Shown: piece after piece, positions 31,949 to 40,593 of the stretch
How positions within the stretch are numbered: the stretch's first letter is position 1
Layout: the number at the start of each line of letters is the position of its first letter
NCBI GenBank assembly: GCA_035713725.1
Contig: DASTMZ010000062.1
Span: forward strand, 1 to 48,065
Source of the DNA: DASQPR01 sp035713725
GTDB taxonomy: Bacteria; Actinomycetota; Actinomycetes; Mycobacteriales; Micromonosporaceae
DNA length: 48,065 bases
Reading direction: 5' to 3'
The notes under the pieces: generated by a model
The model's database searches: none
Told to the model about the DNA's origin: nothing
The model's input: the letters and a program-made list of their open reading frames with translations, nothing else
Translations under genes and position numbers: made by a program

Positions 31949-34474
31949 GTGGACGGAATCGGATCGGCAACCACCGAGCCTCGTCGCGCCCGACGTGTCG
32001 GCCGATGGTTCCGGCGCGGTACCCGGCGGTCGAGCGATGCGACGAGCGGCGCGCGACCGTCCCGACGGGCGGTCGTGAAGGCGGGCCTGGCGACCGTGGC
32101 GGCGGCCGTGTTGGCACCGATGCTCGTGCTGTCGCGCGACACGCAACGATCGAGGAGGGCGTCGGCGTCGCGCATCGGCAGCCACGCGTTCAACACGGGG
32201 TGGCTCTTCGGCGGCGAGTACGACCCCGGCGCCGAGGCCGTCGAACGCGACGACCGGTCGTTCACGCCGATCACGTTGCCACACACGGTCTGTGCGTTGT
32301 CATGGAGCGACTGGGATCCGCGCGACTGGCAGCGGGTGTGGATCTATCGTCGGCACTTCGATGGCGCGCCGCTTCGCGGCAACCGTGTCTTCGTCGACTT
32401 CGACGGGATCATGGTGAACGCCATCGCGGTGCTCAACGATGCGTCGATCGGCGCGCACCGTGGCGGATATCTGCCGTGGTCCGTTGAGCTGACCGGACAC
32501 ATCGTGGCCGGCGACAACCTGCTCGCCATCATCGTCGACGCCCGGTGCATGGCGGTCCCGCCGATCGCGAGCGACCACGGTCCGTCGACGATCGACTTCC
32601 TGCAACCGGGTGGTATCTACCGCGATGCCACGCTCCGCGTCGTACCGCAGGCCTACGTCGCCGACGTGTTCGCGCGACCGGTCGACGTGCTGACCGGGGC
32701 ACCGAGTCTCGACGTCGAGTGCACCGTCGACGTCGCGATCGCGCCGCCGTCGCCCGCGACGCTCACCGTCGAGCTGCTGGACGGCGAGCGGCGGCTGGCG
32801 GTACGAACACAGCAAATCCGGCTGGTGGTCGGCACCGTCGCGGCAGCCGTACACGTCGACGGCTTCGGTGCCACCGAGCTGTGGTCGCCGGATCACCCGA
32901 AGCTCTACGTCGTACGGGTGACGCTGGCCGTACGCGGTGCCGAGAAGCATTCGCTGGAGCGCCGGATCGGTTTTCGTGACGTGTCCTTTCGGCCGGACGG
33001 CTTCTTCCTCAATGGCGCGCGGCTGCAGATCTTCGGTGTCAACCGGCACCAGTTGTTCCCGTATCTCGGCATGGCCGCGCCCGAGCGGCTGCAGCGGCGC
33101 GACGCGGAGATCCTTCGGCGCGAGCTGAACTGCAACATGGTGCGCTGCTCGCACTACCCGCAGTCGCCGCACTTCCTGGATGCCTGCGACGAACTCGGCC
33201 TGATGGTGTGGCAAGAGCCGCCCGGTTGGGTGCATCTCGGCGGCGCGCGATGGCAGGAGATGGTGCTGCAGGACGTTCGCGACATGATTGTCCGCGATCG
33301 CAACCGACCGTCGGTCATCGTCTGGGCGACTCGGCTCGACGAAACCGGCAACGCCCCGGCGCTCTACGCCAAGACGCGCCGGCTGGCGTACGAGTTGGAC
33401 GGCACGCGCCCGACCACCGGCGCGATGCGAGTGCATTCCACCGACGGGTGGGCGCAGGACGTGTTCGGCTTCGACGACTACCACGGGAGCGACGGCGGCG
33501 CGGTGCTGCTGCCACCGTTGCCCGGCGTGCCATATCTGGTGAGCGAAACGGTCGGCGCGCTCGCCGGCCCGCCACGGTTCCGCTGGGTCGATTCCGACCG
33601 GGTGCTGGCCTCGCAAGCGCTGATGCACGCGCAGGTGCACGACATCGCGGCGGCCGATGCGCGCTACGCGGGCGTGCTCGCCTGGGCCGGCATCGATTAC
33701 GCGTCAATGAACGGTGGTCGTCGGATCTGGCGATCGCTCAAGACGCCCGGCGTGGTGGACACGTTCCGGATGCCGAAGCCGGGGGCCGCGTTCTATCGGT
33801 CGCAAGTCGACCCGGCGGTCCGTGGCGTCATCCTGCCGACGTTCTCGTGGGGTCGATCCGAAGTGCTGCGGGACGGCGCGGCTGCGACGGCACTCACCGA
33901 TCCGAACGCACCAGTGATGATCGCGACGAACTGCGACCGGCTGGAGGCGTACGTCGACGACGTACACGTGGCGACCGGAGTGCCGGACGCACGCCAGTTT
34001 CCGTACCTGGCGTACCCACCGGTCTTCGTGAGTCTGCCGGTTGCCGACCCGGTACTCGTCAGCGGCCGTGGCGATCTGCGCATCGACGGTTATGTGCGGG
34101 GTCAATGGATTGCGACCGTGCGCATGTCCGCCGACCCGTCGCGAGATCGGCTCGAGCTGACGGCCGACAACCAGTCGATCGAGGCGGACGGCTCGGACGC
34201 CACCCGCGTCACGTTTCGCGCCGTCGACGCATACGGCAACCGGCGGGCGAACGTGACCGGCGACGTCGTGTTGTCGCTGTCCGGACCCGCGCTCCTGGTG
34301 GGCGACAATCCGTTCGCATTCGGCGCGTACGGCGGCGTCGGCGGGGCGTTCGTCCAATCGCTGGCGGGGCAGACCGGAACGGTGACGGTCGCTGCCCAGC
34401 ATCGGTCACTCGGTCGCGCTGTGGTCCACGTGACGGTCACCGACCCGGCGAGCGGACCGAGCGGACCGAGCTGA
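31949..34474 (+). CDS. Tat-exported glycoside hydrolase family 2 protein
   Basis: An 841-aa enzyme of the beta-galactosidase/glucuronidase/mannosidase family GH2. The N-terminus has a Tat-type signal, SRRAVVKAGLATVAAAVLA, with twin Arg at 39-40. Then come a sugar-binding jelly roll (about 80-235), an immunoglobulin-like domain (to 340), the TIM barrel with IFGVNRHQLFP, FLDACDELGLMVWQEPP, RPSVIVWATRLDETGN (proposed acid/base Glu465) and YLVSETVG (proposed nucleophile Glu533), and two C-terminal beta domains including a late bacterial Ig-like one. The last residues, SGPSGPS, are encoded by the 9-bp repeat that continues past the stop. It starts 78 nt after the DppC gene. Sugar specificity is not predictable. 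Confidence 0.9.
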   Translation: MDGIGSATTEPRRARRVGRWFRRGTRRSSDATSGARPSRRAVVKAGLATVAAAVLAPMLVLSRDTQRSRRASASRIGSHAFNTGWLFGGEYDPGAEAVERDDRSFTPITLPHTVCALSWSDWDPRDWQRVWIYRRHFDGAPLRGNRVFVDFDGIMVNAIAVLNDASIGAHRGGYLPWSVELTGHIVAGDNLLAIIVDARCMAVPPIASDHGPSTIDFLQPGGIYRDATLRVVPQAYVADVFARPVDVLTGAPSLDVECTVDVAIAPPSPATLTVELLDGERRLAVRTQQIRLVVGTVAAAVHVDGFGATELWSPDHPKLYVVRVTLAVRGAEKHSLERRIGFRDVSFRPDGFFLNGARLQIFGVNRHQLFPYLGMAAPERLQRRDAEILRRELNCNMVRCSHYPQSPHFLDACDELGLMVWQEPPGWVHLGGARWQEMVLQDVRDMIVRDRNRPSVIVWATRLDETGNAPALYAKTRRLAYELDGTRPTTGAMRVHSTDGWAQDVFGFDDYHGSDGGAVLLPPLPGVPYLVSETVGALAGPPRFRWVDSDRVLASQALMHAQVHDIAAADARYAGVLAWAGIDYASMNGGRRIWRSLKTPGVVDTFRMPKPGAAFYRSQVDPAVRGVILPTFSWGRSEVLRDGAAATALTDPNAPVMIATNCDRLEAYVDDVHVATGVPDARQFPYLAYPPVFVSLPVADPVLVSGRGDLRIDGYVRGQWIATVRMSADPSRDRLELTADNQSIEADGSDATRVTFRAVDAYGNRRANVTGDVVLSLSGPALLVGDNPFAFGAYGGVGGAFVQSLAGQTGTVTVAAQHRSLGRAVVHVTVTDPASGPSGPS

Positions 34475-34549
34475 CCGAGCGGACCGAGCGGACCGAGCTG
34501 ACCGAGCTGACCGAGCGGACCGAGCTGACCGAGCTGACCGAGCTGACCG
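34451..34549. repeat. eleven perfect-length 9-bp tandem repeats
   Basis: AGC(G/T)GACCG repeats eleven times with a single variable base, in the order G G T G G T T G T T T. The first units encode SGPSGP of the GH2 C-terminus; the first T-variant creates its TGA stop. The array ends just before the stop codon of the leftward gene at 34559. Confidence 0.97.
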
Positions 34550-34558
34550 AGCGGCGGC

Positions 34559-34864
34559 TTATTGCTCGCTTGCGCGGTGGGTCGGTTCGCCGACACCCAC
34601 CAGCCGGTACGTCTCGGCCGCCGACTCGAGTTGGCCGGACGACGGAACGCACTGTCCGACCATGTATCCGCGATCGTGCACCGGCCAGCGAAGCAAGCAC
34701 ACGTCGCCCTGGTCATTGCGCAGTGTGTGCGGCGGGCGCACCACGGCGCGGCCGCCCCACGTCGTGTGCGACCCAGCGTCGTCGCTCCAGACCGTCACTT
34801 CGACCGGCACGTAGCTGCCGTCTCGCCGCGCGATCGTGGCCTGGCCCTGATACAAAGCTCGCAC
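34559..34864 (-). CDS. small hypothetical beta-rich protein
   Basis: About 101 aa. Strands VRALYQGQATIARRDG, VPVEVTVWSDD, HTTWGGRAVV, GDVCLLRWP and GYMVGQCVP suggest a small beta-sandwich, and similar unnamed proteins occur in actinomycetes, so I take it as real. The GTG 34864 is used; a TTG at 34870 is possible and neither has a good ribosome site. The C-terminus abuts the 9-bp repeat array. It is divergent from the MDR gene at 34974. Function is unknown. Confidence 0.65.
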   Translation of the reverse strand: MRALYQGQATIARRDGSYVPVEVTVWSDDAGSHTTWGGRAVVRPPHTLRNDQGDVCLLRWPVHDRGYMVGQCVPSSGQLESAAETYRLVGVGEPTHRASEQ

Positions 34865-34973
34865 AGGCAATCACGGTAGGTGCCGGCGGCGCAAAGCACA
34901 GCCCGGGGGTACCGAATTGTCACGCATGTCGTGTCCGAATGAGCGCCGGCCGTGGCGAGGAGCGAGGTGCACG

Positions 34974-35942
34974 ATGAAGGCAGTGGTTCAACCTGCGTAC
35001 GGTCCGCCCGACGTACTCGAGTTGCGGGACGTTCCGACACCCGTACCGGGCGATGACGAAGTGCTGATTCGGGTACGGGCGGCGGGTGTCAATCCGCAGG
35101 ACTGGCATCTGATCACCGGGGTGCCCTACATCGCCCGGCTCGGCGAGGGATTTTTGACACCGAAACAGCAACGCCCCGGGACCGACGTGGCCGGTGAGGT
35201 GGCGGCCGTAGGTGCGAACGTCACGGCGTTCCAGCCCGGCGACGCGGTATTCGGCATGCGACGCGGCGCGTTCGCGGAATACCTCTGTGCGCGCGCGGAC
35301 CGGGTGGTCGCCAAACCGGCCAACGTCACCTACGAGCAGGCCGCAGCGGTGCCGGTCGCCGCCCTCACCGCGCTGCAGGCGCTGCGCGACAAGGGCGGGA
35401 TCCAGGCCGGACAACGGGTCATGATCAACGGTGCGTCGGGCGGCGTAGGTACGTTCGCGGTGCAGATCGCGAAGTCGTTCGGTGCCGAGGTCACTGGCGT
35501 GTGCAGCACTCGCAACGTGCCGGCGGCGCGGTCGCTTGGCGCCGACCATGTCATCGACTACACACGCGAGGACTTCGTCGACCCCGGCGTGCACTATGAC
35601 CTGATCCTCGACATCGTCGGCACCCGCTCGATCCGAGATCGACGGCGCGCACTGACGCCACGCGGCACGCTCGTCATCGTGGGTGGCCCGATGGGCAACC
35701 GCTTCATCGGTCCACTCGGCGGCCTGGTGACGGTGATGGTCGCCTCGCGCCTCGGCAGCCAGCGATTGGTCGGCATGCTCGCCAAGAACAACGTCGACGA
35801 TCTGCGGCTGCTGGCCCGCCTGATGGCGACCGGCAAGGTCGCGCCGCTGATCGAGCGTACGTACCCGTTGAGCGAGGCGTCGGAGGCGGTCGCGTACGTC
35901 GGTGCCAAACATGCCCAGGCCAAGATCGTGATTGTCCCGTAA
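34974..35942 (+). CDS. NADPH-dependent MDR oxidoreductase (quinone reductase-like)
   Basis: A 322-aa zinc-free medium-chain dehydrogenase. It has the complete N-terminus lacking in the paralogue at 76-1080: MKAVVQPAYGPPDVLELRDVP, then VRAAGVNPQDWHL, GTDVAGEV, the nucleotide-binding NGASGGVGTFAVQIAKSFG, GADHVIDYTREDF and VIVGGPMGNR. The ATG has GAGGTG 7 nt upstream. Such enzymes reduce quinones, enones or nitro-compounds. It is convergent with the F420-dependent oxidoreductase, with 7 nt between the stops. Confidence 0.93.
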   Translation: MKAVVQPAYGPPDVLELRDVPTPVPGDDEVLIRVRAAGVNPQDWHLITGVPYIARLGEGFLTPKQQRPGTDVAGEVAAVGANVTAFQPGDAVFGMRRGAFAEYLCARADRVVAKPANVTYEQAAAVPVAALTALQALRDKGGIQAGQRVMINGASGGVGTFAVQIAKSFGAEVTGVCSTRNVPAARSLGADHVIDYTREDFVDPGVHYDLILDIVGTRSIRDRRRALTPRGTLVIVGGPMGNRFIGPLGGLVTVMVASRLGSQRLVGMLAKNNVDDLRLLARLMATGKVAPLIERTYPLSEASEAVAYVGAKHAQAKIVIVP

Positions 35943-35949
35943 GGACGCG

Positions 35950-36870
35950 CTAGATCCGTGGTACGACGTCGCGCATGACCATTTCGAGCTGTGCCACATC
36001 GTCGGCGATCGGCCAGACGAAGACGAAGTCGACGCCGGCGTTGGCATAGCGGCGAAGTAGATCCGCGCACGCGTCGGCCGGCCCGACGAGTACCTGGTCG
36101 GCGAGCGCCGACACCGGCTGGCTGAGCACGCCGGCGAGCGTGCGAAGCTGTGCGTCTCGCACCCGATAGTCCTCGGTTACGTACGTCCACATGGTCGCCA
36201 ACGCGCACGGAAAGCCGTCGAGTTGTCGCCCGGCTTTTCCGAGCTCGAGACCCAGCCTGCTACGCGCCTCCGCAACGGCGTCGGGCGTGGCGTGGTACGC
36301 CGAGGACAACCAGCCGTCTCCGAGCCGCGCCACCCGCCGTAGTCCGGCCTCCGATCCCCAGCTACCGACCCAGATCGGCGGCCCACCGGCACGGATCGGG
36401 CGTGGTTCCAACGCGGTGGGCACCCGGTAGTGACGCCCATTGAATCCGACGTCACCTTCGCTCAACTGCGTGCGCAGCAACCGAATCGACTCATCCAGCC
36501 GCGTCCAGCGCCCGGCGATGTCGATGCCGGCGAGTTCGTAGTCGCGCGCCGACGAACCGGGACCGACGCCCAACACCAGCCGTCCGCCGGACACGATGTC
36601 GAGCGCGGCCGCCGCTTTCGCCAGCGCCACCGGCCCTCGGATCACCGGCAACGACACCGTGGTCGCAAGCCGCATATCGCCGGTCTGGTCGGCCACGCTG
36701 GCCAGCGCGACAATGCCGTCCAACCACGGCTTCTCGAACGCAAGATGGTCGTTCGCGCAGACGAAGTCGTATCCGAGATCGCGCGCCCTACGTGCGTAGG
36801 TCGCCACGCGTCCGGCCGGCCAGCCGCGGCCGTCGAAGTCGATCAGCGGCAGGTGCGCGCCGAGCTGCAT
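35950..36870 (-). CDS. F420-dependent LLM-class oxidoreductase
   Basis: A 306-aa luciferase-like TIM-barrel enzyme, probably using cofactor F420. Seen: MQLGAHLPLIDFDG, ARRARDLGYDFVCANDHL, VALASVADQTGDMRLATTVSLPVIRGPVALAKA (core of the fold), GRLVLGVGPGSS, PPIWVGSWGSEAGLRRVARLGDGWL and ADACADLLRRYANAGVDFVFVWP. The start at 36870 matches family N-termini but lacks a clear ribosome site; ATG 36888 is an alternative. It is divergent from the ROK regulator. Substrate unknown. Confidence 0.9.
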   Translation of the reverse strand: MQLGAHLPLIDFDGRGWPAGRVATYARRARDLGYDFVCANDHLAFEKPWLDGIVALASVADQTGDMRLATTVSLPVIRGPVALAKAAAALDIVSGGRLVLGVGPGSSARDYELAGIDIAGRWTRLDESIRLLRTQLSEGDVGFNGRHYRVPTALEPRPIRAGGPPIWVGSWGSEAGLRRVARLGDGWLSSAYHATPDAVAEARSRLGLELGKAGRQLDGFPCALATMWTYVTEDYRVRDAQLRTLAGVLSQPVSALADQVLVGPADACADLLRRYANAGVDFVFVWPIADDVAQLEMVMRDVVPRI

Positions 36871-36987
36871 GGGGGAGAGGCTACCCATGGCGGGCCGCCG
36901 CGAGCGCGCAACCGCGGGTACGGGTCGTGTCCGCGGGTACTGGTGCGCGACCGTGGACCGCCGCCACATAACGCTTCGACAACAGCG

Positions 36988-37049
36988 TTGACATGCGTCG
37001 AACGACCTGACTATCGTCCGGCTTACTTGTTCTACACAGTCAAGTAAGC
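36988..37049 (+). promoter_or_regulatory. promoter and ROK operator of the isomalto-oligosaccharide operon
   Basis: TTGACA (36988-36993), an 18-bp spacer and TATCGT (37012-37017) form the promoter. Immediately downstream, GCTTACTTG (37021-37029) and CAAGTAAGC (37041-37049) are a perfect 9-bp inverted repeat with an 11-bp centre, covering the expected transcription start. This is the place and form of a repressor site, presumably for the ROK protein encoded next. The repeat ends 8 nt before its ATG. Confidence 0.75.
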
Positions 37050-37057
37050 GGGTAGAT

Positions 37058-38254
37058 ATGTCGGCTAAGGGCGATCAGGGCACGGTTCGTGCGCTCAACC
37101 GGCGCCTCCTGCTGCGCCTGCTGCGCGAACAAGGCCCGACCAGCCGGACCGATCTGGCCGAGCTGTCGGGGCTTAGCAACGGCGCGATCACTCGCATCGT
37201 CGGCGAACTGATCGACGAGGGCTTCTTGGTGGAGCGTTCGGTCGGTGCGTCGACCGGCGGGCGCCGGCCGGTTCTCCTGGATCTCGACACCTCGGTCCGG
37301 GTGGTTGCCGGCCTGAAGGTGATGGACGACGAGATCCTGGCGGTGCTGGTCGACATCAAGGGCGCCGTGGTCGCGAACGCGTGCCTGCCGCTTCACACGC
37401 ACTCCGTCGACGCGGTGCTCGACCGCTGCGGGTCGGCGGTCACCGAACTGCTCGCCTCCGCGGCGATTCCTCGCGACCAGCTCAGCGGCATCGGGCTGTG
37501 CATGCCTGGGTCGGTCGACTGGCGCGCCGGAGTGTGCCGCCTGTCGCCGTTCTTCGGCTGGGTCGACGTACCCGTCGCCGAGCTGTTCAGCGATCGGATG
37601 GGCGTACCCGTCTTCATCGACAACGACGTCAACGCCCTCGCCGTCGCCGAGAGCCTGTTTGGCTCGAGCCGGCAGGTCCGCGACTTCGCCGTGGTCACCG
37701 TCGGTCGTGGCGTCGGCGCCGGACTCGTGTGCGGGGGGCGCGTCTATCGCGGCTCCAGCGGGGGCGCCGGCGAGTTCGGCCACGCGGTCAGTCAGATCGG
37801 CGGACGCCGGTGCGAGTGCGGCAAGACCGGCTGCCTCGAGGCCTACGTCGGCGACCACGCGGTCCTCGGTCGGGTTCACGAACTCGGTGGTCGCTACGCA
37901 CGCGTCGACGTGGCGGAGTTCGTTGCCCTCGCCCGCGCGGACGACCCCGCGGCAGCCGGGATCTACGCCGAGGTCACCGAGCGTCTCGGCGTGGCGATCG
38001 CGAATCTCATCAATCTCTTCGATCCGCAACTCGTGGTCATCGGCGGCGAGGCGGCCTACCTCACCGAGGCGTTCGTCGCCGATGTCCGCCGGCACATCGA
38101 CGCACATGCGTTCGGCGGCCTCGACGACCACTTCGAGCTGCAGCTCGACGCGGAGCGCGGCGACCGGACCCGGTGGGCCCGCGGTGCCGCGAGCCTCGCC
38201 ATGGAGCACATGTTCGACCCGCTGATCAAGACGCACGACCTGGCCATCGCCTAG
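37058..38254 (+). CDS. ROK-family transcriptional repressor
   Basis: A 398-aa NagC/Mlc/XylR-type regulator. The N-terminal winged HTH covers 8-62 (NRRLLLRLLREQGPTSRTDLA, split from ELSGLSNGAITRIVGELID); the sugar-kinase-like part has VFIDNDVNALAVAE with the sugar-binding Asp190, EFGHAV, the zinc motif CECGKTGCLEAY (Cys252, 254, 259 and His242) and VVIGGEAAYL. It opens a seven-kilobase operon of sugar binding protein, permeases and two glycosidases, so it most likely represses it until an isomalto-type sugar binds. It lies right behind the palindromic operator, consistent with autoregulation. Confidence 0.94.
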   Translation: MSAKGDQGTVRALNRRLLLRLLREQGPTSRTDLAELSGLSNGAITRIVGELIDEGFLVERSVGASTGGRRPVLLDLDTSVRVVAGLKVMDDEILAVLVDIKGAVVANACLPLHTHSVDAVLDRCGSAVTELLASAAIPRDQLSGIGLCMPGSVDWRAGVCRLSPFFGWVDVPVAELFSDRMGVPVFIDNDVNALAVAESLFGSSRQVRDFAVVTVGRGVGAGLVCGGRVYRGSSGGAGEFGHAVSQIGGRRCECGKTGCLEAYVGDHAVLGRVHELGGRYARVDVAEFVALARADDPAAAGIYAEVTERLGVAIANLINLFDPQLVVIGGEAAYLTEAFVADVRRHIDAHAFGGLDDHFELQLDAERGDRTRWARGAASLAMEHMFDPLIKTHDLAIA

Positions 38255-38333
38255 CGGCATGGCATCCCACCCCGACACGCAGCACCGATCCGCGCAACAC
38301 GCGGAACCTTCCATCCCCCCGAGGAGAACCGGC

Positions 38334-39617
38334 ATGAAACGCACCACGGCTAGGTGGGCCATTCCGGTGGCCACGGCGTTGTTCGCGGCTCTCGCGCTCA
38401 ACGCTTGCTCCAGTTCGCCGGCGAAGTCGTCGGCCAGCGGTCCGGTCACGCTCACGTTCTGGGGCACGTACGGCAACGGCGGCAACAAGGCGCAGACCGA
38501 CGTGCTGAGCCAGACCATCATTCCGGCCTTCGAGAAGGCGCACCCGAACATCAAGGTGAACTACGTCGATGTGCCCTACGACTCGCTGCTGCAGAAGCTC
38601 ACCACGAGCGCGGCCGGCGGCCAACTGCCGGACCTCGTCCGCTCCGACATCATCTGGGTGCCGAAGTTCGCGAGCCTCGGTGTCTTCGCACAGCTGGACG
38701 GCAAGATGCCGAACTTCGACACGTTGGCACAGGCGACCTATCCGGGTACGTTGTCGACGAACAAATGGCAGGGCCACTACTACGGCTTGCCGCTCGACAC
38801 GAACACCAGAGTGCTGATCACCAACCAGAGTGCGCTGACATCGGCGGGCATCTCGTCGCCGCCGGCCACGTTTGCCGATCTGCAAACCGACGCGACGGCG
38901 CTGGCCGCCAAGAAGATTCCGGTGTTCGCGGACAGCGGCCTGCAGGGTTGGAACATCCTCCCGTGGATCTGGTCGGGTGGTGGCCAGATCACGAACGCGG
39001 ACCTGACGCAGGCGACCGGATACCTGAACAGCGCGCAAAGCGTCGCGGCCGTGCAGATGCTGGTCAACCTCTACAAGGAGGGCGAGATCCCCAACCTGCT
39101 GATCGGCAACAAGGGCGCGGTGTCCACACAGGACGGACTGCCGAAGGGCAACTATGCCAACATCCTCGACGGTCCGTGGATGAAGGCCATCTGGGCCGGC
39201 CAGTACCAGTCGTTCCAGCCGGTCTATTCGCCGATGCCGGCCGGACCGGGCGGCTCGATCAGCGTGGTCGGCGGCGAGGACATCGTGATGACCGCGAGCT
39301 CGAAGCACCAGGACGCGGCGGAGCAGTTCATCGCGTTCACGCAGAGCTCGGTCTACCAGCTGTCGATGGCCAAGACCGGGCAGATGTCGGTGGTGTCGAG
39401 CCTCGATGCACAGGAGTCCGCCGCATCGCCGGAACTCGCGCCCTACATCGAGCAGCTGCAGACCGCCCGCTCGCGTCCCGCGGTGCCGGACGAACCGCAG
39501 ATCGACACCGCGTTGCAGGACGATCTCACGCCCGCGTTCGAGGGCAAGATGACCGTACAGGCCGCGCTGGACAAGGCGGCGAAGGACATCGACCCATTGC
39601 TGACGGCTACGAAGTGA
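38334..39617 (+). CDS. sugar ABC transporter substrate-binding lipoprotein
   Basis: A 427-aa extracellular solute-binding protein (family 1), lipid-anchored at Cys25 (lipobox ALNAC after a hydrophobic signal). The mature protein begins TLTFWGTYGNGG, with later IIPAFEKAHPNIKVNYVDV, YYGLPLDTNTRVLITN, PPATFADLQTDATAL and QDAAEQFIAFTQSS, all typical of oligosaccharide binders. GAGGAGA lies 7 nt before the ATG. It follows the ROK gene by 79 nt and the MalF-type permease follows after 7 nt. The ligand is predicted from the operon to be an isomalto-oligosaccharide. Confidence 0.94.
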   Translation: MKRTTARWAIPVATALFAALALNACSSSPAKSSASGPVTLTFWGTYGNGGNKAQTDVLSQTIIPAFEKAHPNIKVNYVDVPYDSLLQKLTTSAAGGQLPDLVRSDIIWVPKFASLGVFAQLDGKMPNFDTLAQATYPGTLSTNKWQGHYYGLPLDTNTRVLITNQSALTSAGISSPPATFADLQTDATALAAKKIPVFADSGLQGWNILPWIWSGGGQITNADLTQATGYLNSAQSVAAVQMLVNLYKEGEIPNLLIGNKGAVSTQDGLPKGNYANILDGPWMKAIWAGQYQSFQPVYSPMPAGPGGSISVVGGEDIVMTASSKHQDAAEQFIAFTQSSVYQLSMAKTGQMSVVSSLDAQESAASPELAPYIEQLQTARSRPAVPDEPQIDTALQDDLTPAFEGKMTVQAALDKAAKDIDPLLTATK

Positions 39618-39624
39618 ATCAGTT

Positions 39625-40593
39625 GTGCCGGCGGTGACGTCGACGCGGCCGCAAACCCCCGCGGCTGCGCCGGATGAGGGGGTGCGCTCGATCCACGGGC
39701 GCGCCCCCGCCCGCCGAGCCGCGGTACGGCGGGCGGCCATCCCGTACGCGTTCCTGGCGCCCGGCTTCGTACTCTTCGCCGCTTTGATCATCTACCCGAC
39801 GATCCGGGCGGTCCAAATGAGCTTTTATGACTGGCGCGTCGTCGCGGGCGCGACGAGCGACTTCATCGGCTGGCAGAACTACACGACGGCGTTCCACGAT
39901 CCGATCTTCTGGCGGGCGTTCGCCAACAGCGGCGCCTATATGGCAATGACCGTGCCACCGCAGATCGTGCTCGGCCTGCTGGTGGCGATGTTGTTGAACG
40001 CGAAGGCACCGGGTCGCGCGATCTACCGGCTGCTGTTCTACTTGCCGGTCGTGACGAGCTGGGTGGTCGTGTCGCTGTTGTTCCAATACCTGTTCGCGAA
40101 CGCGGGACTGGTGAACTACGTCCTGCACGGCGTACACGCGACGAACGGGGCCACGTCCTGGCTGTCGGGTCGGTGGACTGCCATGGTCGCGATATCGGCA
40201 CTCGGCATCTGGAAGGGCATCGGCTGGTCGATGATGATCTTCCTCGCCGCATTGCAAGGAGTGTCACGGGATCTGGAGGAAGCCGCGCTGGTGGATGGCG
40301 CCGGACGCTGGCGGCGGTTCACCACCGTCACACTGCACGCGATCTGGCCGGCCGCCATCTTCGTGACCGTGATGCTCGTCATCGGCGGCTTCAACGTCTT
40401 CACCTCGGTGTTGCTGATGACCGGTGGTGGCCCGGCCGATCAGACGCAGGTCCTGCTCACCTTCATGTACGAGCAAGCGTTCAAATACCTCGACTTCGGG
40501 TACGGATCGGCGATCGCGGTGTTGCTGACCGTCGTCGTGTTCGTGCTGTCGGTCATCCAGTTGCGCGTGTTCCGGAATCGGTCGCTCACATGA
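39625..40593 (+). CDS. sugar ABC transporter permease (MalF-type)
   Basis: A 322-aa membrane subunit with six helices and an N-terminal cytoplasmic tail rich in Arg/Ala/Pro. The first helix is AIPYAFLAPGFVLFAALIIYP; VQMSFYDWRVV follows; the ATPase-contacting EAA loop reads EEAALVDGAGRWRRFTTVTL. A weak GTG start at 39625 sits 7 nt after the previous stop. Its stop overlaps the start of the next permease by 4 bp. No ATPase gene is nearby, so a shared MsiK-like ATPase is presumably used, as in other actinomycetes. Confidence 0.93.
   Translation: MPAVTSTRPQTPAAAPDEGVRSIHGRAPARRAAVRRAAIPYAFLAPGFVLFAALIIYPTIRAVQMSFYDWRVVAGATSDFIGWQNYTTAFHDPIFWRAFANSGAYMAMTVPPQIVLGLLVAMLLNAKAPGRAIYRLLFYLPVVTSWVVVSLLFQYLFANAGLVNYVLHGVHATNGATSWLSGRWTAMVAISALGIWKGIGWSMMIFLAALQGVSRDLEEAALVDGAGRWRRFTTVTLHAIWPAAIFVTVMLVIGGFNVFTSVLLMTGGGPADQTQVLLTFMYEQAFKYLDFGYGSAIAVLLTVVVFVLSVIQLRVFRNRSLT

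Noticed and set aside
34437..34700. Collagen-like (GPL/GQL)n protein on the minus strand
   Set aside because: It is only the translation of the 9-bp repeat array in one frame and overlaps the more credible gene at 34559-34864.
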